From an uncultured Anaerolineae bacterium (GTDB taxonomy: Bacteria; Chloroflexota; Anaerolineae; J036; Brachytrichaceae), in the NCBI GenBank assembly GCA_938034415.1, contig CALHLE010000013.1, forward strand, positions 1 to 64,000: a DNA stretch of 64,000 bases, given 5' to 3'. Made by a program: the position numbers and the translations under genes. Numbering within the stretch: position 1 is the stretch's first letter; every line of letters starts with the position of its first letter. The notes under the pieces are model-generated. The model saw only the letters and a program-made list of their open reading frames with translations, did no database searches and was not told the origin of the DNA. Shown here piece after piece: positions 17,966 through 26,059 of this stretch.

Positions 17966-18403
17966 ATGTCGACCGTTAATTTGGCCGAAACGAAGGCCCA
18001 ACTTGAGACGGTAGAACCACCGGCGATGACGCTCAGCCCGGCCGCCGAGGCCAAGCTGCGCGAACTCTTGCACCAGCGCAACATTCCCGACTATGGCCTG
18101 CGCGTATTCGTCGCCGGCGGAGGCTGCTCCGGACTGCAGTACGGCATGGCCTTCGAGGCTCAGCCTCGCGAATTTGACACCGTCGTCAACCAGAACGGCG
18201 TCCGGCTCTTCATTGACCCAACCAGCCTGATGTATCTGAGCGGCGCCTCGATTGACTTCGTGGATAGCCTGATGGGCGGCGGCTTCAAGATTGACAACCC
18301 GAACGCCGTCTCTTCATGCGGCTGTGGCCACTCGTTCCGCACGAAAGACAGCGCCTCGACCGACGAGGGCGCGAGCTGCGGCTCGGGCTGCGGTTGCCAC
18401 TGA
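17966..18403 (+). CDS. IscA/HesB/ErpA-type iron-sulfur carrier with Cys-rich tail
   Basis: A 145-residue A-type carrier. The three conserved ligands are Cys54 (GGGCSGLQYGM), Cys118 and Cys120 (SSCGCGHSF). TLSPAAEAKLRELL begins the domain. After the normal end there is a short extra tail GASCGSGCGCH with Cys138, Cys142, Cys144 and His145, which could bind metal. The first 20 residues are also an extension. The start is fixed by a strong AAGGAGGGTAAG site before the ATG at 17966. A TACAAT hexamer at about 17850 could be its promoter, leaving a leader of about 100 nt. Confidence 0.92.
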   Translation: MSTVNLAETKAQLETVEPPAMTLSPAAEAKLRELLHQRNIPDYGLRVFVAGGGCSGLQYGMAFEAQPREFDTVVNQNGVRLFIDPTSLMYLSGASIDFVDSLMGGGFKIDNPNAVSSCGCGHSFRTKDSASTDEGASCGSGCGCH

Positions 18404-18415
18404 TAACACCGAAGA

Positions 18416-18476
18416 CGAGTTCTGGACGCCGACGCCGCAGCGCTTCCACGCGCATGCGCGCGGCGTCTGGAACTCG
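18416..18476 (+). terminator. hairpin after the IscA-type gene
   Basis: Arms 18416-18430 and 18462-18476 pair over 15 bp with two tandem G-U pairs, and GCGC/ATGCGC repeats lie in the loop. A TTTT run follows at about 18480. It is 12 nt after the stop codon and before the radical SAM gene, so it probably ends the IscA transcript. Confidence 0.55.
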
Positions 18477-18588
18477 GCGCTTTTCCCGCCGGGCAAACAT
18501 CGGCGTTGCATTGTGTCAATTCCCGCGGTGCGGTCTTAGCGTTAGTATGCGTATCTGTTGAGTCGGCAAATTTGTAGAGCGTAGAGCA

Positions 18589-20004
18589 ATGTTCAAGAAC
18601 CTTTTCAATCCAAAGGTAAAGCCGTCGGGCAAAGAACCGAGACGCCTCTGGCTGGACCTGGGCGACCTGGGCGACCTGGTGAACCCTGCCGGACCGCATG
18701 AACAATGGCAGGACCATGGCATGGGCTTGCTGCGCACGATCCTGCATCAGAATGGCGTGATGACCGATATGTTCAGCACGCGCCAGTGCACAAGCTGGGA
18801 GGAAGTGGAGAAGCGCATGAAGGGCTACGACATGCTCATCATGAATGTGCGCAGCTACACCTTCCCAATCGCCTATCGCTCGGCGCAGATCTTCAAGAAG
18901 GTCAATCCCAACGGGATCGTGCTCACCGGCGGCATGCACGCCACCGTTGCGTTGGATGAGATGCTGGCCGTGCCCGAGTTCGACAAGATCTGTCAGGGGC
19001 CGGGTGAGAACATTATCGTCAACCTGGTGACCAATCCGGACGCCTTCCCGCGCGTGATTCTGGGCGTGGGCGCCAAGAGCATGGCGGAGTGGCCGATGAT
19101 TGATCGCACGCTGTGGCCCGAGCCGGCCAGCAAGAAGCTGGCGGCCAAGTTCAATTGGCCGCTGGAGCCGGAATGCGGCTGGGGGCCGCCGCCCGTGGCG
19201 ACCATCCTCACCAGCCGGGTGTGCCCCTGGCAGTGCTCCTTTTGCAACGAGAACAGCTACATCCCCAACATGGGCCGCCGGCCGGTGGACATGGTGATCG
19301 AAGAGCTGAACTACCTGGATGAGACCTACGGCCCAATCGGTTCAGTCGTCATCCACGACTCGATGTTCTTCCAGAACCCTTCCTGGCTGGAGGAGTGGTT
19401 GGACAAGTACCCGAAGTATGCCAACAAGACGTGGCCGTATTGGGCTGCCGCGCGCGCCGACACCGTCCGCCAATGGCCGGACCTGTTCGAGGCGCTCGTG
19501 CGCAAGACGAACTGGAGCACGGTATCCATCGGCTTCGAGAGCGGCAGCGACCGCGTGCTGAAGATCCTCAACAAGGAATGCACCGAGGAAGACAACTATT
19601 TCGCGATTGACCTGCTCACCCGCATCGGGGATGACATGGAAGCCAAGGGCCTGAAGCCGCCGGTGTTCTGGAGCAACATCATGCTCGGCATCCCTGGCGA
19701 AACGCGCGAAGACGCTTTTAAGACCATGCGCATGATCAAGTACACCAAGCGCATCATGCCGTCCATCTCGTTCTACGCGCCCTACCCCGGTTCGGCGCTC
19801 GGCCACCAGATCATCGCCGAAGGCAAGAGCCTGATGTCGAAGGAGAACTATCACCGCTACCCCGACGACGAGAAGGTGAAAGGGATTGACTACCAGTTCT
19901 ATCGCGACCTGCTAAGCGGCAAGTACGACGACGAGATCAACCGCGGCCTGGCCACCATCCGGCAGCAGCGCGTGAATTACTGGGACGCGCTGGCGAAAGC
20001 CTAA
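18589..20004 (+). CDS. B12-binding-type radical SAM protein
   Basis: A 471-residue protein with an N-terminal cobalamin-binding-like Rossmann region (about 40-150: GMGLLRTILHQNG, YDMLIMNVRSYTF, GIVLTGGMHATV) and a radical SAM domain with Cys212, Cys216, Cys219 (SRVCPWQCSFCNENS). SIGFESGSDRVLKILNKE and LGIPGETREDAFKTM are the usual later radical SAM motifs. The DxHxxG cobalamin motif is absent, as in many BchE-like enzymes. The substrate is unknown. A small unrecognised gene follows after a hairpin. Family assignment is firm; function is not. Confidence 0.88.
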   Translation: MFKNLFNPKVKPSGKEPRRLWLDLGDLGDLVNPAGPHEQWQDHGMGLLRTILHQNGVMTDMFSTRQCTSWEEVEKRMKGYDMLIMNVRSYTFPIAYRSAQIFKKVNPNGIVLTGGMHATVALDEMLAVPEFDKICQGPGENIIVNLVTNPDAFPRVILGVGAKSMAEWPMIDRTLWPEPASKKLAAKFNWPLEPECGWGPPPVATILTSRVCPWQCSFCNENSYIPNMGRRPVDMVIEELNYLDETYGPIGSVVIHDSMFFQNPSWLEEWLDKYPKYANKTWPYWAAARADTVRQWPDLFEALVRKTNWSTVSIGFESGSDRVLKILNKECTEEDNYFAIDLLTRIGDDMEAKGLKPPVFWSNIMLGIPGETREDAFKTMRMIKYTKRIMPSISFYAPYPGSALGHQIIAEGKSLMSKENYHRYPDDEKVKGIDYQFYRDLLSGKYDDEINRGLATIRQQRVNYWDALAKA

Positions 20005-20009
20005 CGTTG

Positions 20010-20046
20010 GGCGTCGGCGGCATGGCACAATCGCGCCGCCGACGCC
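20010..20046 (+). terminator. perfect 12-bp hairpin after the radical SAM gene
   Basis: Arms 20010-20021 and 20035-20046 are perfect complements around a 13-nt loop. It begins 6 nt after the stop codon. There is no T-tract, and its end is only 7 nt before the next ATG, so it may instead modulate that gene. Confidence 0.5.
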
Positions 20047-20053
20047 TCCGGAT

Positions 20054-20284
20054 ATGTCCGAAGACACTCGATCCGCTATGAGCAGCTTCTCCAATCCACA
20101 CTACATGTATCTGTTCGACATGAAGAATGGCAAGAAGAAGCTGGCCTACGGCCAATCGCCCGAAGATGCGCTACAGATCCTGGCATTTCGCCTGACCGAA
20201 GAGGAGATGGCGCAGATCATCCCCGACCGGTATGTGAAGATCAACCAGCGTCAGCTTCAAGCCTACGTGGACGAACTCGGCTGA
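20054..20284 (+). CDS. small hypothetical protein
   Basis: A 76-residue protein I do not recognise. It has a Met/Tyr-rich start (NPHYMYLFDMKNGKKKLAYG) followed by an amphipathic region (SPEDALQILAFRLTEEEMAQIIPD) and KINQRQLQAYVDELG. There is no signal peptide, membrane segment or Cys. It is 50 nt downstream of the radical SAM gene. A second start at Met9 is possible. Codon use matches the neighbours and the frame is clean, which supports a real gene. Confidence 0.6.
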   Translation: MSEDTRSAMSSFSNPHYMYLFDMKNGKKKLAYGQSPEDALQILAFRLTEEEMAQIIPDRYVKINQRQLQAYVDELG

Positions 20285-20337
20285 CGGCCGGCGCGCCGAA
20301 TGAGGCAGAGGCGCGCAGTTTCGACGTTGGGCCGGAG

Positions 20338-20613
20338 ATGCAATTGACCGAATCGCAGCGACGCATTGTGCTTGCGATGGCGCGCGGCCTGCGGCTGAAA
20401 GACCACCGCGACATCGAAGGGCATAAGACCTACGCGCTGCATGACCCCAGCGATCGCAGCGAACCGGTGCACCCGGCCGACGTCGAGGCGCTAGTCGAAC
20501 TGGGCCTGATCAGCAGCAACAAGAAATTCCCCTCCGCGACATACTGGTTAACCGAAGCAGGCCGCGCCGTCATCGCTGCCATGCAAGCTGAATCCTCGCA
20601 GGGGCGCGATTGA
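20338..20613 (+). CDS. small hypothetical protein, winged-helix-like
   Basis: A 91-residue protein. SQRRIVLAMARGLRLKDHRD, DVEALVELGLISSNKKFPSATYWLTEAGRAVIAAMQ reads like a winged helix: a recognition helix, then a wing of the form ATYWLTEAGR. DNA binding is plausible but not shown. It lies between the small protein gene and prs, all rightward. Confidence 0.6.
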   Translation: MQLTESQRRIVLAMARGLRLKDHRDIEGHKTYALHDPSDRSEPVHPADVEALVELGLISSNKKFPSATYWLTEAGRAVIAAMQAESSQGRD

Positions 20614-20635
20614 ACACACCCAGCCTTCACATTCA

Positions 20636-20641
20636 TATAAT
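20636..20641 (+). promoter_or_regulatory. -10 element (TATAAT) for prs
   Basis: A perfect TATAAT 26 nt before the prs ATG, followed by a GGGAGG ribosome site, so this gene has a normal leader. TTGAAC at 20610-20615 could be a -35, but the 20-bp spacing is long. Confidence 0.5.
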
Positions 20642-20667
20642 GTTCGCCGAACACGAAGGGAGGCAAC

Positions 20668-21618
20668 ATGCGAGGCATTACCGTTTTTAGCGGCAGCGCG
20701 CATCGTGAGTTGGCGGAAGAGATTTGCCAGCACCTCGGCCTGCCGCTCTCCCCTGTGGACATTCGGCGCTTTAGCAACGACTGCATCCAAGTTCAGCTCC
20801 TGACCAGTTGCCGAGAGGCGGACGTTTTCTTCATCCAGCCGATCTGTCCGCCGGTGCAGGAGAACCTGATGGAGCTGTTGCAGATGCTGGACGCCGCTAA
20901 GGGTTCGGCCGCGGCGCGCCTGACCGCCGTCATCCCCCACTACGCTTATGCGCGATCGGATAAGAAGGACGCGCCGCGCATCTCCATCGCCGGCCGGCTG
21001 GTGGCCGATCTACTCAAGACCGCCGGCGCCGATCGCGTGATCACCATGACGCTGCACTCGCCGCAGGTGCACGGATTCTTCAGCATCCCGGTCGATCACC
21101 TCAACGCGTTGACCACGCTGGCGCGCTACTACAAAGAGCGCGGCGATTTGGACAACGCCGTGGTAGTCTCGCCCGACCTGGGCAACGCCAAGTCGGCGGC
21201 GAAATTCGCGCGCCTGTTGCGGCTGCCGGTGGCCGCCGGCAGCAAACAGCGCATCTCAGACGACCACGTGGTGATCGAGGACATTGTGGGCGATGTGGAC
21301 GGCAAAGACGCCATCGTGCTCGACGACGAGATCGCCAACGCCGGCACGATCGTCGAGACGCTCGAATGCCTGCGACGGCGGAACGCGCGCCGCTTGTCCG
21401 TTGCCTGTACGCATGGGCTGTTCACCGGCAAGGCCATCGAGCGCCTGCGCGCGCAGGCCGACGTGGACGAGATCGTCGCCACCAACACGGTGCCGATCCC
21501 GCCGGAGAAACGCCTGCCGAACATGCACGTGATTTCGATTGCGCCGCTGCTGGCCGAGGCCATCCGCCGCACGCACAACGGCGAATCCATCAGCAGCATG
21601 TTTGAAGAGGAGCTGTGA
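20668..21618 (+). CDS. prs: ribose-phosphate pyrophosphokinase
   Basis: A 316-residue enzyme that makes PRPP from ribose 5-phosphate and ATP. GSAHRELAEEICQHLG opens the protein, IPHYAYARSDKKDAPRISIAGRLVADLL (about 89-116) is the ATP/regulatory flexible-loop region, TLHSPQVHGFFSIPVDHL carries the divalent-metal His, and VVSPDLGNAKSAAKFA follows. The PRPP loop reads IVLDDEIANAGTI at 216-228, where most homologs have a TGGT-type ending. The ribosome site GGGAGG precedes the ATG. Confidence 0.95.
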   Translation: MRGITVFSGSAHRELAEEICQHLGLPLSPVDIRRFSNDCIQVQLLTSCREADVFFIQPICPPVQENLMELLQMLDAAKGSAAARLTAVIPHYAYARSDKKDAPRISIAGRLVADLLKTAGADRVITMTLHSPQVHGFFSIPVDHLNALTTLARYYKERGDLDNAVVVSPDLGNAKSAAKFARLLRLPVAAGSKQRISDDHVVIEDIVGDVDGKDAIVLDDEIANAGTIVETLECLRRRNARRLSVACTHGLFTGKAIERLRAQADVDEIVATNTVPIPPEKRLPNMHVISIAPLLAEAIRRTHNGESISSMFEEEL

Positions 21619-21631
21619 ACGCGGGCGGCCG

Positions 21632-22429
21632 TCACCGCGCAAAGGCCAACTCCAGCCACTGCGCTTCGGGCACGTCTACATAGGCGAAGGCATATTCCCC
21701 CGAACGCGCGGCGACGGCGCGGTAGTTATCCACCCAAGCGACGAAGCCCAACGGGCCGCGCGGCGACGGCGCGCGCAGCACCTCCACCCCGTCCACGCGA
21801 AAGACCGCGACATCGGGCAGCCAGTCCAGCGCGTAGCAGTGCCACTCGGTCATGTCCAGGTCCAGAAGGGCTTCGCGCGCCTGCACCACCGAGCGCGCCG
21901 CCGCCATCGCCAACGCCGAGACACCGGGCAGTTTGAGCGCCAGGTTGCCAGCGGCTACTATCGCCCTAGTCAAGCCGCCCCATGCGCCTTGTTGCTCCGC
22001 GGACGGCAGCCGGGGGCGCAGCGACGCGGCCTTGAAGCCGTGGCCAGGCGCGCCGGGCGCGATCTGCATGTCCGACTCCGGCGAGCTGTAGAAGAACCAG
22101 ACGTTACAGGGCGGTTCGAGCACGCCGCCATCGCGGGTGAAGGGATGGTTCCAAAAGCCGAAGCCGGCCGTGCCCTTCAACGCGCCGGTCGGGTGGGAGA
22201 AACGCGCGCGCAGGCGCAGCCGCTGCGGCGGCCGGTTGGCGAACCGGCGCGGCAGGGCATGCTCGTAGTCGTCGAGCTGCGCATCGGTATAGGCCGCGCG
22301 CGTGGTCGGCGGAATGACCAGGCGGACGACATCGCCCACGCGCTCCACACGTCCGCCGTTGACGAGATGCTCCTTCAGCGATGGGATGGGGGACGAGTGA
22401 TTTAGGTTGTGCGCCGCGCGTCCAGCCAT
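21632..22429 (-). CDS. concanavalin-like lectin/glucanase-type protein (hypothetical)
   Basis: A 265-residue protein. LRLRARFSHPTGALKGTAGFGFWNHPF, CNVWFFYSSPESDMQ and EWHCYALDWLPDVAVFRVDGVEVLRAP look like a GH16-type beta-sandwich, in which the last motif (H.Y...W....I.FYVDG) is characteristic. The ExDxxE catalytic motif of GH16 is not evident, so binding without hydrolysis is possible. No signal peptide. It overlaps the end of argH by 28 nt and is probably co-transcribed with it. The assignment is tentative. Confidence 0.6.
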   Translation of the reverse strand: MAGRAAHNLNHSSPIPSLKEHLVNGGRVERVGDVVRLVIPPTTRAAYTDAQLDDYEHALPRRFANRPPQRLRLRARFSHPTGALKGTAGFGFWNHPFTRDGGVLEPPCNVWFFYSSPESDMQIAPGAPGHGFKAASLRPRLPSAEQQGAWGGLTRAIVAAGNLALKLPGVSALAMAAARSVVQAREALLDLDMTEWHCYALDWLPDVAVFRVDGVEVLRAPSPRGPLGFVAWVDNYRAVAARSGEYAFAYVDVPEAQWLELAFAR

Positions 22430-23832
22430 TGTTCCGCTTGCCGAATCTGCTCCCGCGCAGCGCGCGGAGACGTGCCGCCCGCCACGTCGCGCGACGCTGC
22501 CGACCGCGCGAAGTCGAACACCTGCGCAATGTCGTCGTCGAAGCGGGCCGAGATCGCCTGCCAGTCGCTCGTTTTGAGTTCGCTCAGGCTGACGCTTTTC
22601 GATTCAGCCAGCGCTACCGCGCGACCGGCGAGATGGTGCGCCTCACGGAAGGGCACGCCCTTGCGCACCAGATACTCGGCGACATCGGTCGCCAGCATGG
22701 CCGGGTCCAGCGCCGCGCGCATGCGCGCGACGTTGACCTTCAGCGAGCGGATCGCGCCGGCGGCCACCGGCAGCGCAAGCGCCAGCGTGTCGAGCGAGTC
22801 GAACAGCGGCTCCTTGTCCTCCTGCAAGTCCTTGTTGTAGCTCATCGGCAACCCTTTGAGCATCGTCAGGACAGCGGTCAGATTGCCGATTAGGCGGCCG
22901 GCCTTGCCGCGCGCCAGCTCCATCGCGTCGGGGTTCTTCTTCTGCGGCATCAGGCTGGAGCCGGTGGCGTAGGCATCGTCGAAGGTCACGAAGCCGAACT
23001 CGGCGGTGGAATAGATGATCAGGTCTTCGGCCAGGCGGCTGAGGTGGACACCGATCAAGGCGCAGCAAAACAGCAACTCGGCCACGAAGTCGCGATCGCT
23101 CACCGCATCTAGGCTGTTCTGGGTGATCCCGGCGGCGTCGCGCAGCGAAAAGCCGAGTTCCGCTGCCAGGGCTGCGCGATCGACCGCGAACGGGTTGCCG
23201 GCCAATGCGCCGGAGCCTAGCGGCAGCACCGCCGTGCGCTGCGCGCAATCGTCCAGCCGTTCCACATCGCGGGCGAATTGCCAGAAGTAGCTCAGGCACC
23301 AGTGCGCAAAGGTGATCGGCTGCGCCCGCTGCAGGTGGGTGTAACCCGGCATCAAGGTGCCGATGTGCGATTGCGCCTGCGCCAGCAGCGCGGACTGCGC
23401 GTCATGCAGGGCGCGCTGCGTGTCGCGTATCGCGTCCAAGCAGAACAGGCGCAGGTCGGTCGCCACCTGATCATTGCGGCTGCGGCCGGTGTGCAACTTG
23501 CCGGCCACCTCGCCGACGATCTCTGTGAGCCGGCGCTCGACCGCTGTGTGGATGTCTTCGTCGTCGGGCTTGACCTCAAAGCGCCCCTCGGCGAACTCGG
23601 CGTGCACTGCGCGCAAGCCGCGCGTCAACGTCGCCGCCTCATCTTCGGTGATCACGCCGGCGCGGGCCAGCGCGCCTGCATAGGCAATGCTGCCGCGAAT
23701 ATCGGCGTCCCACAGCCGGATGTCGAACCCGATTGAATCGTTGAAGCGCCTCATCAGGGCGTCGGTCTGGCCGGTGAATCGCCCGCCCCACAGCCGGCCG
23801 GCGGGGGTCGTGTTGTCGCGCTGACCTATCAT
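22402..23832 (-). CDS. argH: argininosuccinate lyase
   Basis: A 476-residue fumarase/aspartase-superfamily enzyme that splits argininosuccinate to arginine and fumarate. LWGGRFTGQTDALMRRFNDSI opens the family, TGRSRNDQVATDLRLF is the second conserved block, and GSSLMPQKKNPDAMELARGK is the superfamily signature with the flexible catalytic loop. Length is normal. Its ATG overlaps the stop of the DnaC-like gene by 4 nt (ATGA), indicating translational coupling. No other arg gene is in the window. Confidence 0.97.
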   Translation of the reverse strand: MIGQRDNTTPAGRLWGGRFTGQTDALMRRFNDSIGFDIRLWDADIRGSIAYAGALARAGVITEDEAATLTRGLRAVHAEFAEGRFEVKPDDEDIHTAVERRLTEIVGEVAGKLHTGRSRNDQVATDLRLFCLDAIRDTQRALHDAQSALLAQAQSHIGTLMPGYTHLQRAQPITFAHWCLSYFWQFARDVERLDDCAQRTAVLPLGSGALAGNPFAVDRAALAAELGFSLRDAAGITQNSLDAVSDRDFVAELLFCCALIGVHLSRLAEDLIIYSTAEFGFVTFDDAYATGSSLMPQKKNPDAMELARGKAGRLIGNLTAVLTMLKGLPMSYNKDLQEDKEPLFDSLDTLALALPVAAGAIRSLKVNVARMRAALDPAMLATDVAEYLVRKGVPFREAHHLAGRAVALAESKSVSLSELKTSDWQAISARFDDDIAQVFDFARSAASRDVAGGTSPRAAREQIRQAEQWLDARRTT

Positions 23833-24596
23833 CGTTTCTCGCTCAGCGGACGGCGGCGGTAATCCGGCGCCGCGTTTTCGATCACCATGCTCAGCTCGGT
23901 GTCCTGCATGCGCGACGCGATGCGATAGTCGAAGTCGTCCGGGTTGACGTTGGTCGCGATCATCGTGGCCAGCCGGTTGCGATAGCGGTAATCGAGGATC
24001 TCGAACAACACGCTATCCGACCACGGCGAGGATGGCTCGGCGCCCAGGTCGTCAATGATCAGCACCGTTGCCGTTTTGAAGATGTTCATCCGGCCGGTGA
24101 AGCTCTCCTGTTCGGTGTTCGATTGCAGGTCAATCGCTTCGCGCAGCGAGGCGAGCAAGTCGGGCATGGTGATGAACAGCGACGGGATGCCGGCCTGCGT
24201 CAGGTGATTGTCCACGGCGGCGCACAGGTGCGATTTGCCGCTGCCGCGTTCGCCCCAGATCACCAACCAGCGCCCGAATGGATTGTTGGCGAACGCCTCG
24301 GCGCTTTCCAGACAGTCCACCAGCGTTTCGTCCTCAACGCCGTTGAAGCGCGTCTTGAAGTTGAGGAAGGTCTGCCTGGACGACAGGGCGCTGCGCGATG
24401 AGAAGTGAGCCAGGGCGGCCAGCTTCCAGCGCTGCGCGGTATCGCACTTGGGGCAGGGTTTCAGTTGGCCCCGCGCGTCCAGCACAAAGCGCTTGTTGCC
24501 GCAGTATTCGCAGTCCACGTCGTCTTGCGCATCCACCGGCGCGTCGGGGTCGCTCCGGCACACTTCCGGCGCGGCGCGCGCGTCAAGGGAGGTCAT
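23829..24596 (-). CDS. DnaC/DnaI-like helicase loader ATPase
   Basis: A 255-residue AAA+ ATPase that probably loads the replicative helicase. A zinc-finger-like Cys29-Cys32...Cys48-Cys51 precedes the ATPase, as in DnaI. Walker A GERGSGKS is at 115-122 and Walker B VLIIDDLGAE near 180, followed by the RYRNRLATMIATNVNPDDF sensor region. The frame is open to 24728, but this would overlap the upstream gene by 146 nt; the ATG at 24596 gives a 14-nt overlap. It sits in the order dnaB, dnaD-like, this gene, argH. Confidence 0.88.
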   Translation of the reverse strand: MTSLDARAAPEVCRSDPDAPVDAQDDVDCEYCGNKRFVLDARGQLKPCPKCDTAQRWKLAALAHFSSRSALSSRQTFLNFKTRFNGVEDETLVDCLESAEAFANNPFGRWLVIWGERGSGKSHLCAAVDNHLTQAGIPSLFITMPDLLASLREAIDLQSNTEQESFTGRMNIFKTATVLIIDDLGAEPSSPWSDSVLFEILDYRYRNRLATMIATNVNPDDFDYRIASRMQDTELSMVIENAAPDYRRRPLSEKR

Positions 24597-26028
24597 CCTG
24601 CTTGCGGCGGCTGGCAATGCGCTGTCGAGCGCGTTCGCGAGCCGCTTCACGGTCGGCCTCGGTGTATTCGACTTGCGGCCGGCTGTAGGTGCGTCCCTTC
24701 CGTTGCGTGGTTTCTCCTCGTCTGCCATTGCTATCCGTCCCTTTCCGCTTCCCCTGCGGCGAAGCGGTCAGCACTTTGCGAATATAGTCCCAGCGCAGCG
24801 CGTTCGCCTCGGCCGCCTTGTCGAAGGCTGCCGCCCAACGCGTCGTGTCGGTGATCTGCGCCGCCAGCGCGTTGATGTCGGCGGCGACGTGCCCGTCGAG
24901 CGTCCGGTTGACGCGCTTCTTGTATTCGGCGAAGGCGAACTGCGCGGTCTCGTTGACCGGCGGCGGGGTGAACACGTCCGGCGATGGGTTTTGCAGCAGC
25001 CTTTTCACGTAAAACCAATCGCGCTTGTTCTGGCTGGCGGCATAGGCGAAGACGCTGCGCCACAGCGACAGGTCGCTCACCTCGTCCCAGAGCAGCCGCA
25101 TCTCATCGGCCACGGTCGCTGTAGGGGGCAACCCGAAGGCCGACTCGTAGAGCGCAACCAGCTCGCGCAGGTGAGCCTCGGCGCGCGCGTCGGCGCGTTG
25201 CAAGGCCAAAAGGGCCTCTTCGCGCTCGGCCAGCAGCGGGATCAGCGCGTCCACGTTCACGTGGCCGTCGCGCGTCACGCGCTTCAGCCCATCGAGCACG
25301 GCGCGCAGGCCGAACATGCCGGTTGCCGCGCGCACCAGGTCGTACTCGCGGCCGGTCGGCTCACGTCCCAGGCGCTCACGCAGATTCACGATCTCCTCGG
25401 GCGGCGGCGCGGCCTTGGACACGATCACCCGGTAGTACTCAGACGGCGCGGCTGGCGGCTGCGCATCCAGGACGGCCAGGCACGCGCGCAGCGTCCGCGG
25501 CGGCGTGTGTCTCGGTCGCGGCGCGCGCAGCGCTGCGCGCAAGGCGGCGATGATTTCATCTTCGGTGTAGCCGCGCGCCAGGCGCTCTTCGAGCGCAGAC
25601 AGGTCTTCCGGCTCAGGTGCGTATACCTCGAGCATCTCCAGGCGCTCAAGCTCAAAGGCGACGCGGGCGAGCAATTCGGCGCTCCGCGACGCGCCGGGCT
25701 TCGGCGGGGCTCCGGCGCTCTCAATCACTTCGACGGCGCGGCGGCCGGCCGCATCATTGGCGAAGTAGTAGCGCAATTCACCCTCGCCGATGCTCGCGCA
25801 CAGCAGCGTCCCGCGCAACACAGCGCGCTGCAGCGCCAGGCGCAAGGTGGTCGTCGGGAAGCTCAGCCCGTTGCGGATGGCCGGATGGTTCAGCAGCTCG
25901 CCCTCGGTGACGAACGGCGTGGCCGCGGGCTTGGCTTCCAGCAGGCTTAGCGCCACCAGGCTGACCTTCAACTCGGCCAGGTCGTCCACCTGCGCCAGCG
26001 TGTTGGCGATGAAGGCATTCACCAGCAT
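24583..26028 (-). CDS. DnaD-domain replication protein (DnaB/DnaD-like primosome component)
   Basis: A 481-residue protein with an N-terminal winged-helix-like part (FVTEGELLNHPAIRNGLSFPTTTLRLALQRAV) and two DnaD-type motifs. The first is near 320-350 (LWDEVSDLSLWRSVFAYAASQNKRDWFYVKRLLQNP) and the second near 405-430 (TRWAAAFDKAAEANALRWDYIRKVLTAS). The W..YV..LL pattern is the DDBH2 signature. The C-terminus is basic. Two DDBH2-like copies resemble Bacillus DnaB. Its neighbours, the replicative helicase and a loader ATPase, support a role in replication initiation or restart. Confidence 0.75.
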   Translation of the reverse strand: MLVNAFIANTLAQVDDLAELKVSLVALSLLEAKPAATPFVTEGELLNHPAIRNGLSFPTTTLRLALQRAVLRGTLLCASIGEGELRYYFANDAAGRRAVEVIESAGAPPKPGASRSAELLARVAFELERLEMLEVYAPEPEDLSALEERLARGYTEDEIIAALRAALRAPRPRHTPPRTLRACLAVLDAQPPAAPSEYYRVIVSKAAPPPEEIVNLRERLGREPTGREYDLVRAATGMFGLRAVLDGLKRVTRDGHVNVDALIPLLAEREEALLALQRADARAEAHLRELVALYESAFGLPPTATVADEMRLLWDEVSDLSLWRSVFAYAASQNKRDWFYVKRLLQNPSPDVFTPPPVNETAQFAFAEYKKRVNRTLDGHVAADINALAAQITDTTRWAAAFDKAAEANALRWDYIRKVLTASPQGKRKGTDSNGRRGETTQRKGRTYSRPQVEYTEADREAARERARQRIASRRKQDDLP

Positions 26029-26059
26029 GACTTTCCGCGCTTAGCGCTCGGCCTATGGC

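Noticed and set aside
24990-25020. A parS-like sequence around TTTTCACGTAAAAC
   Set aside because: It has several mismatches to TGTTTCACGTGAAACA and lies inside a conserved DnaD motif of the coding sequence, so the match is probably chance.
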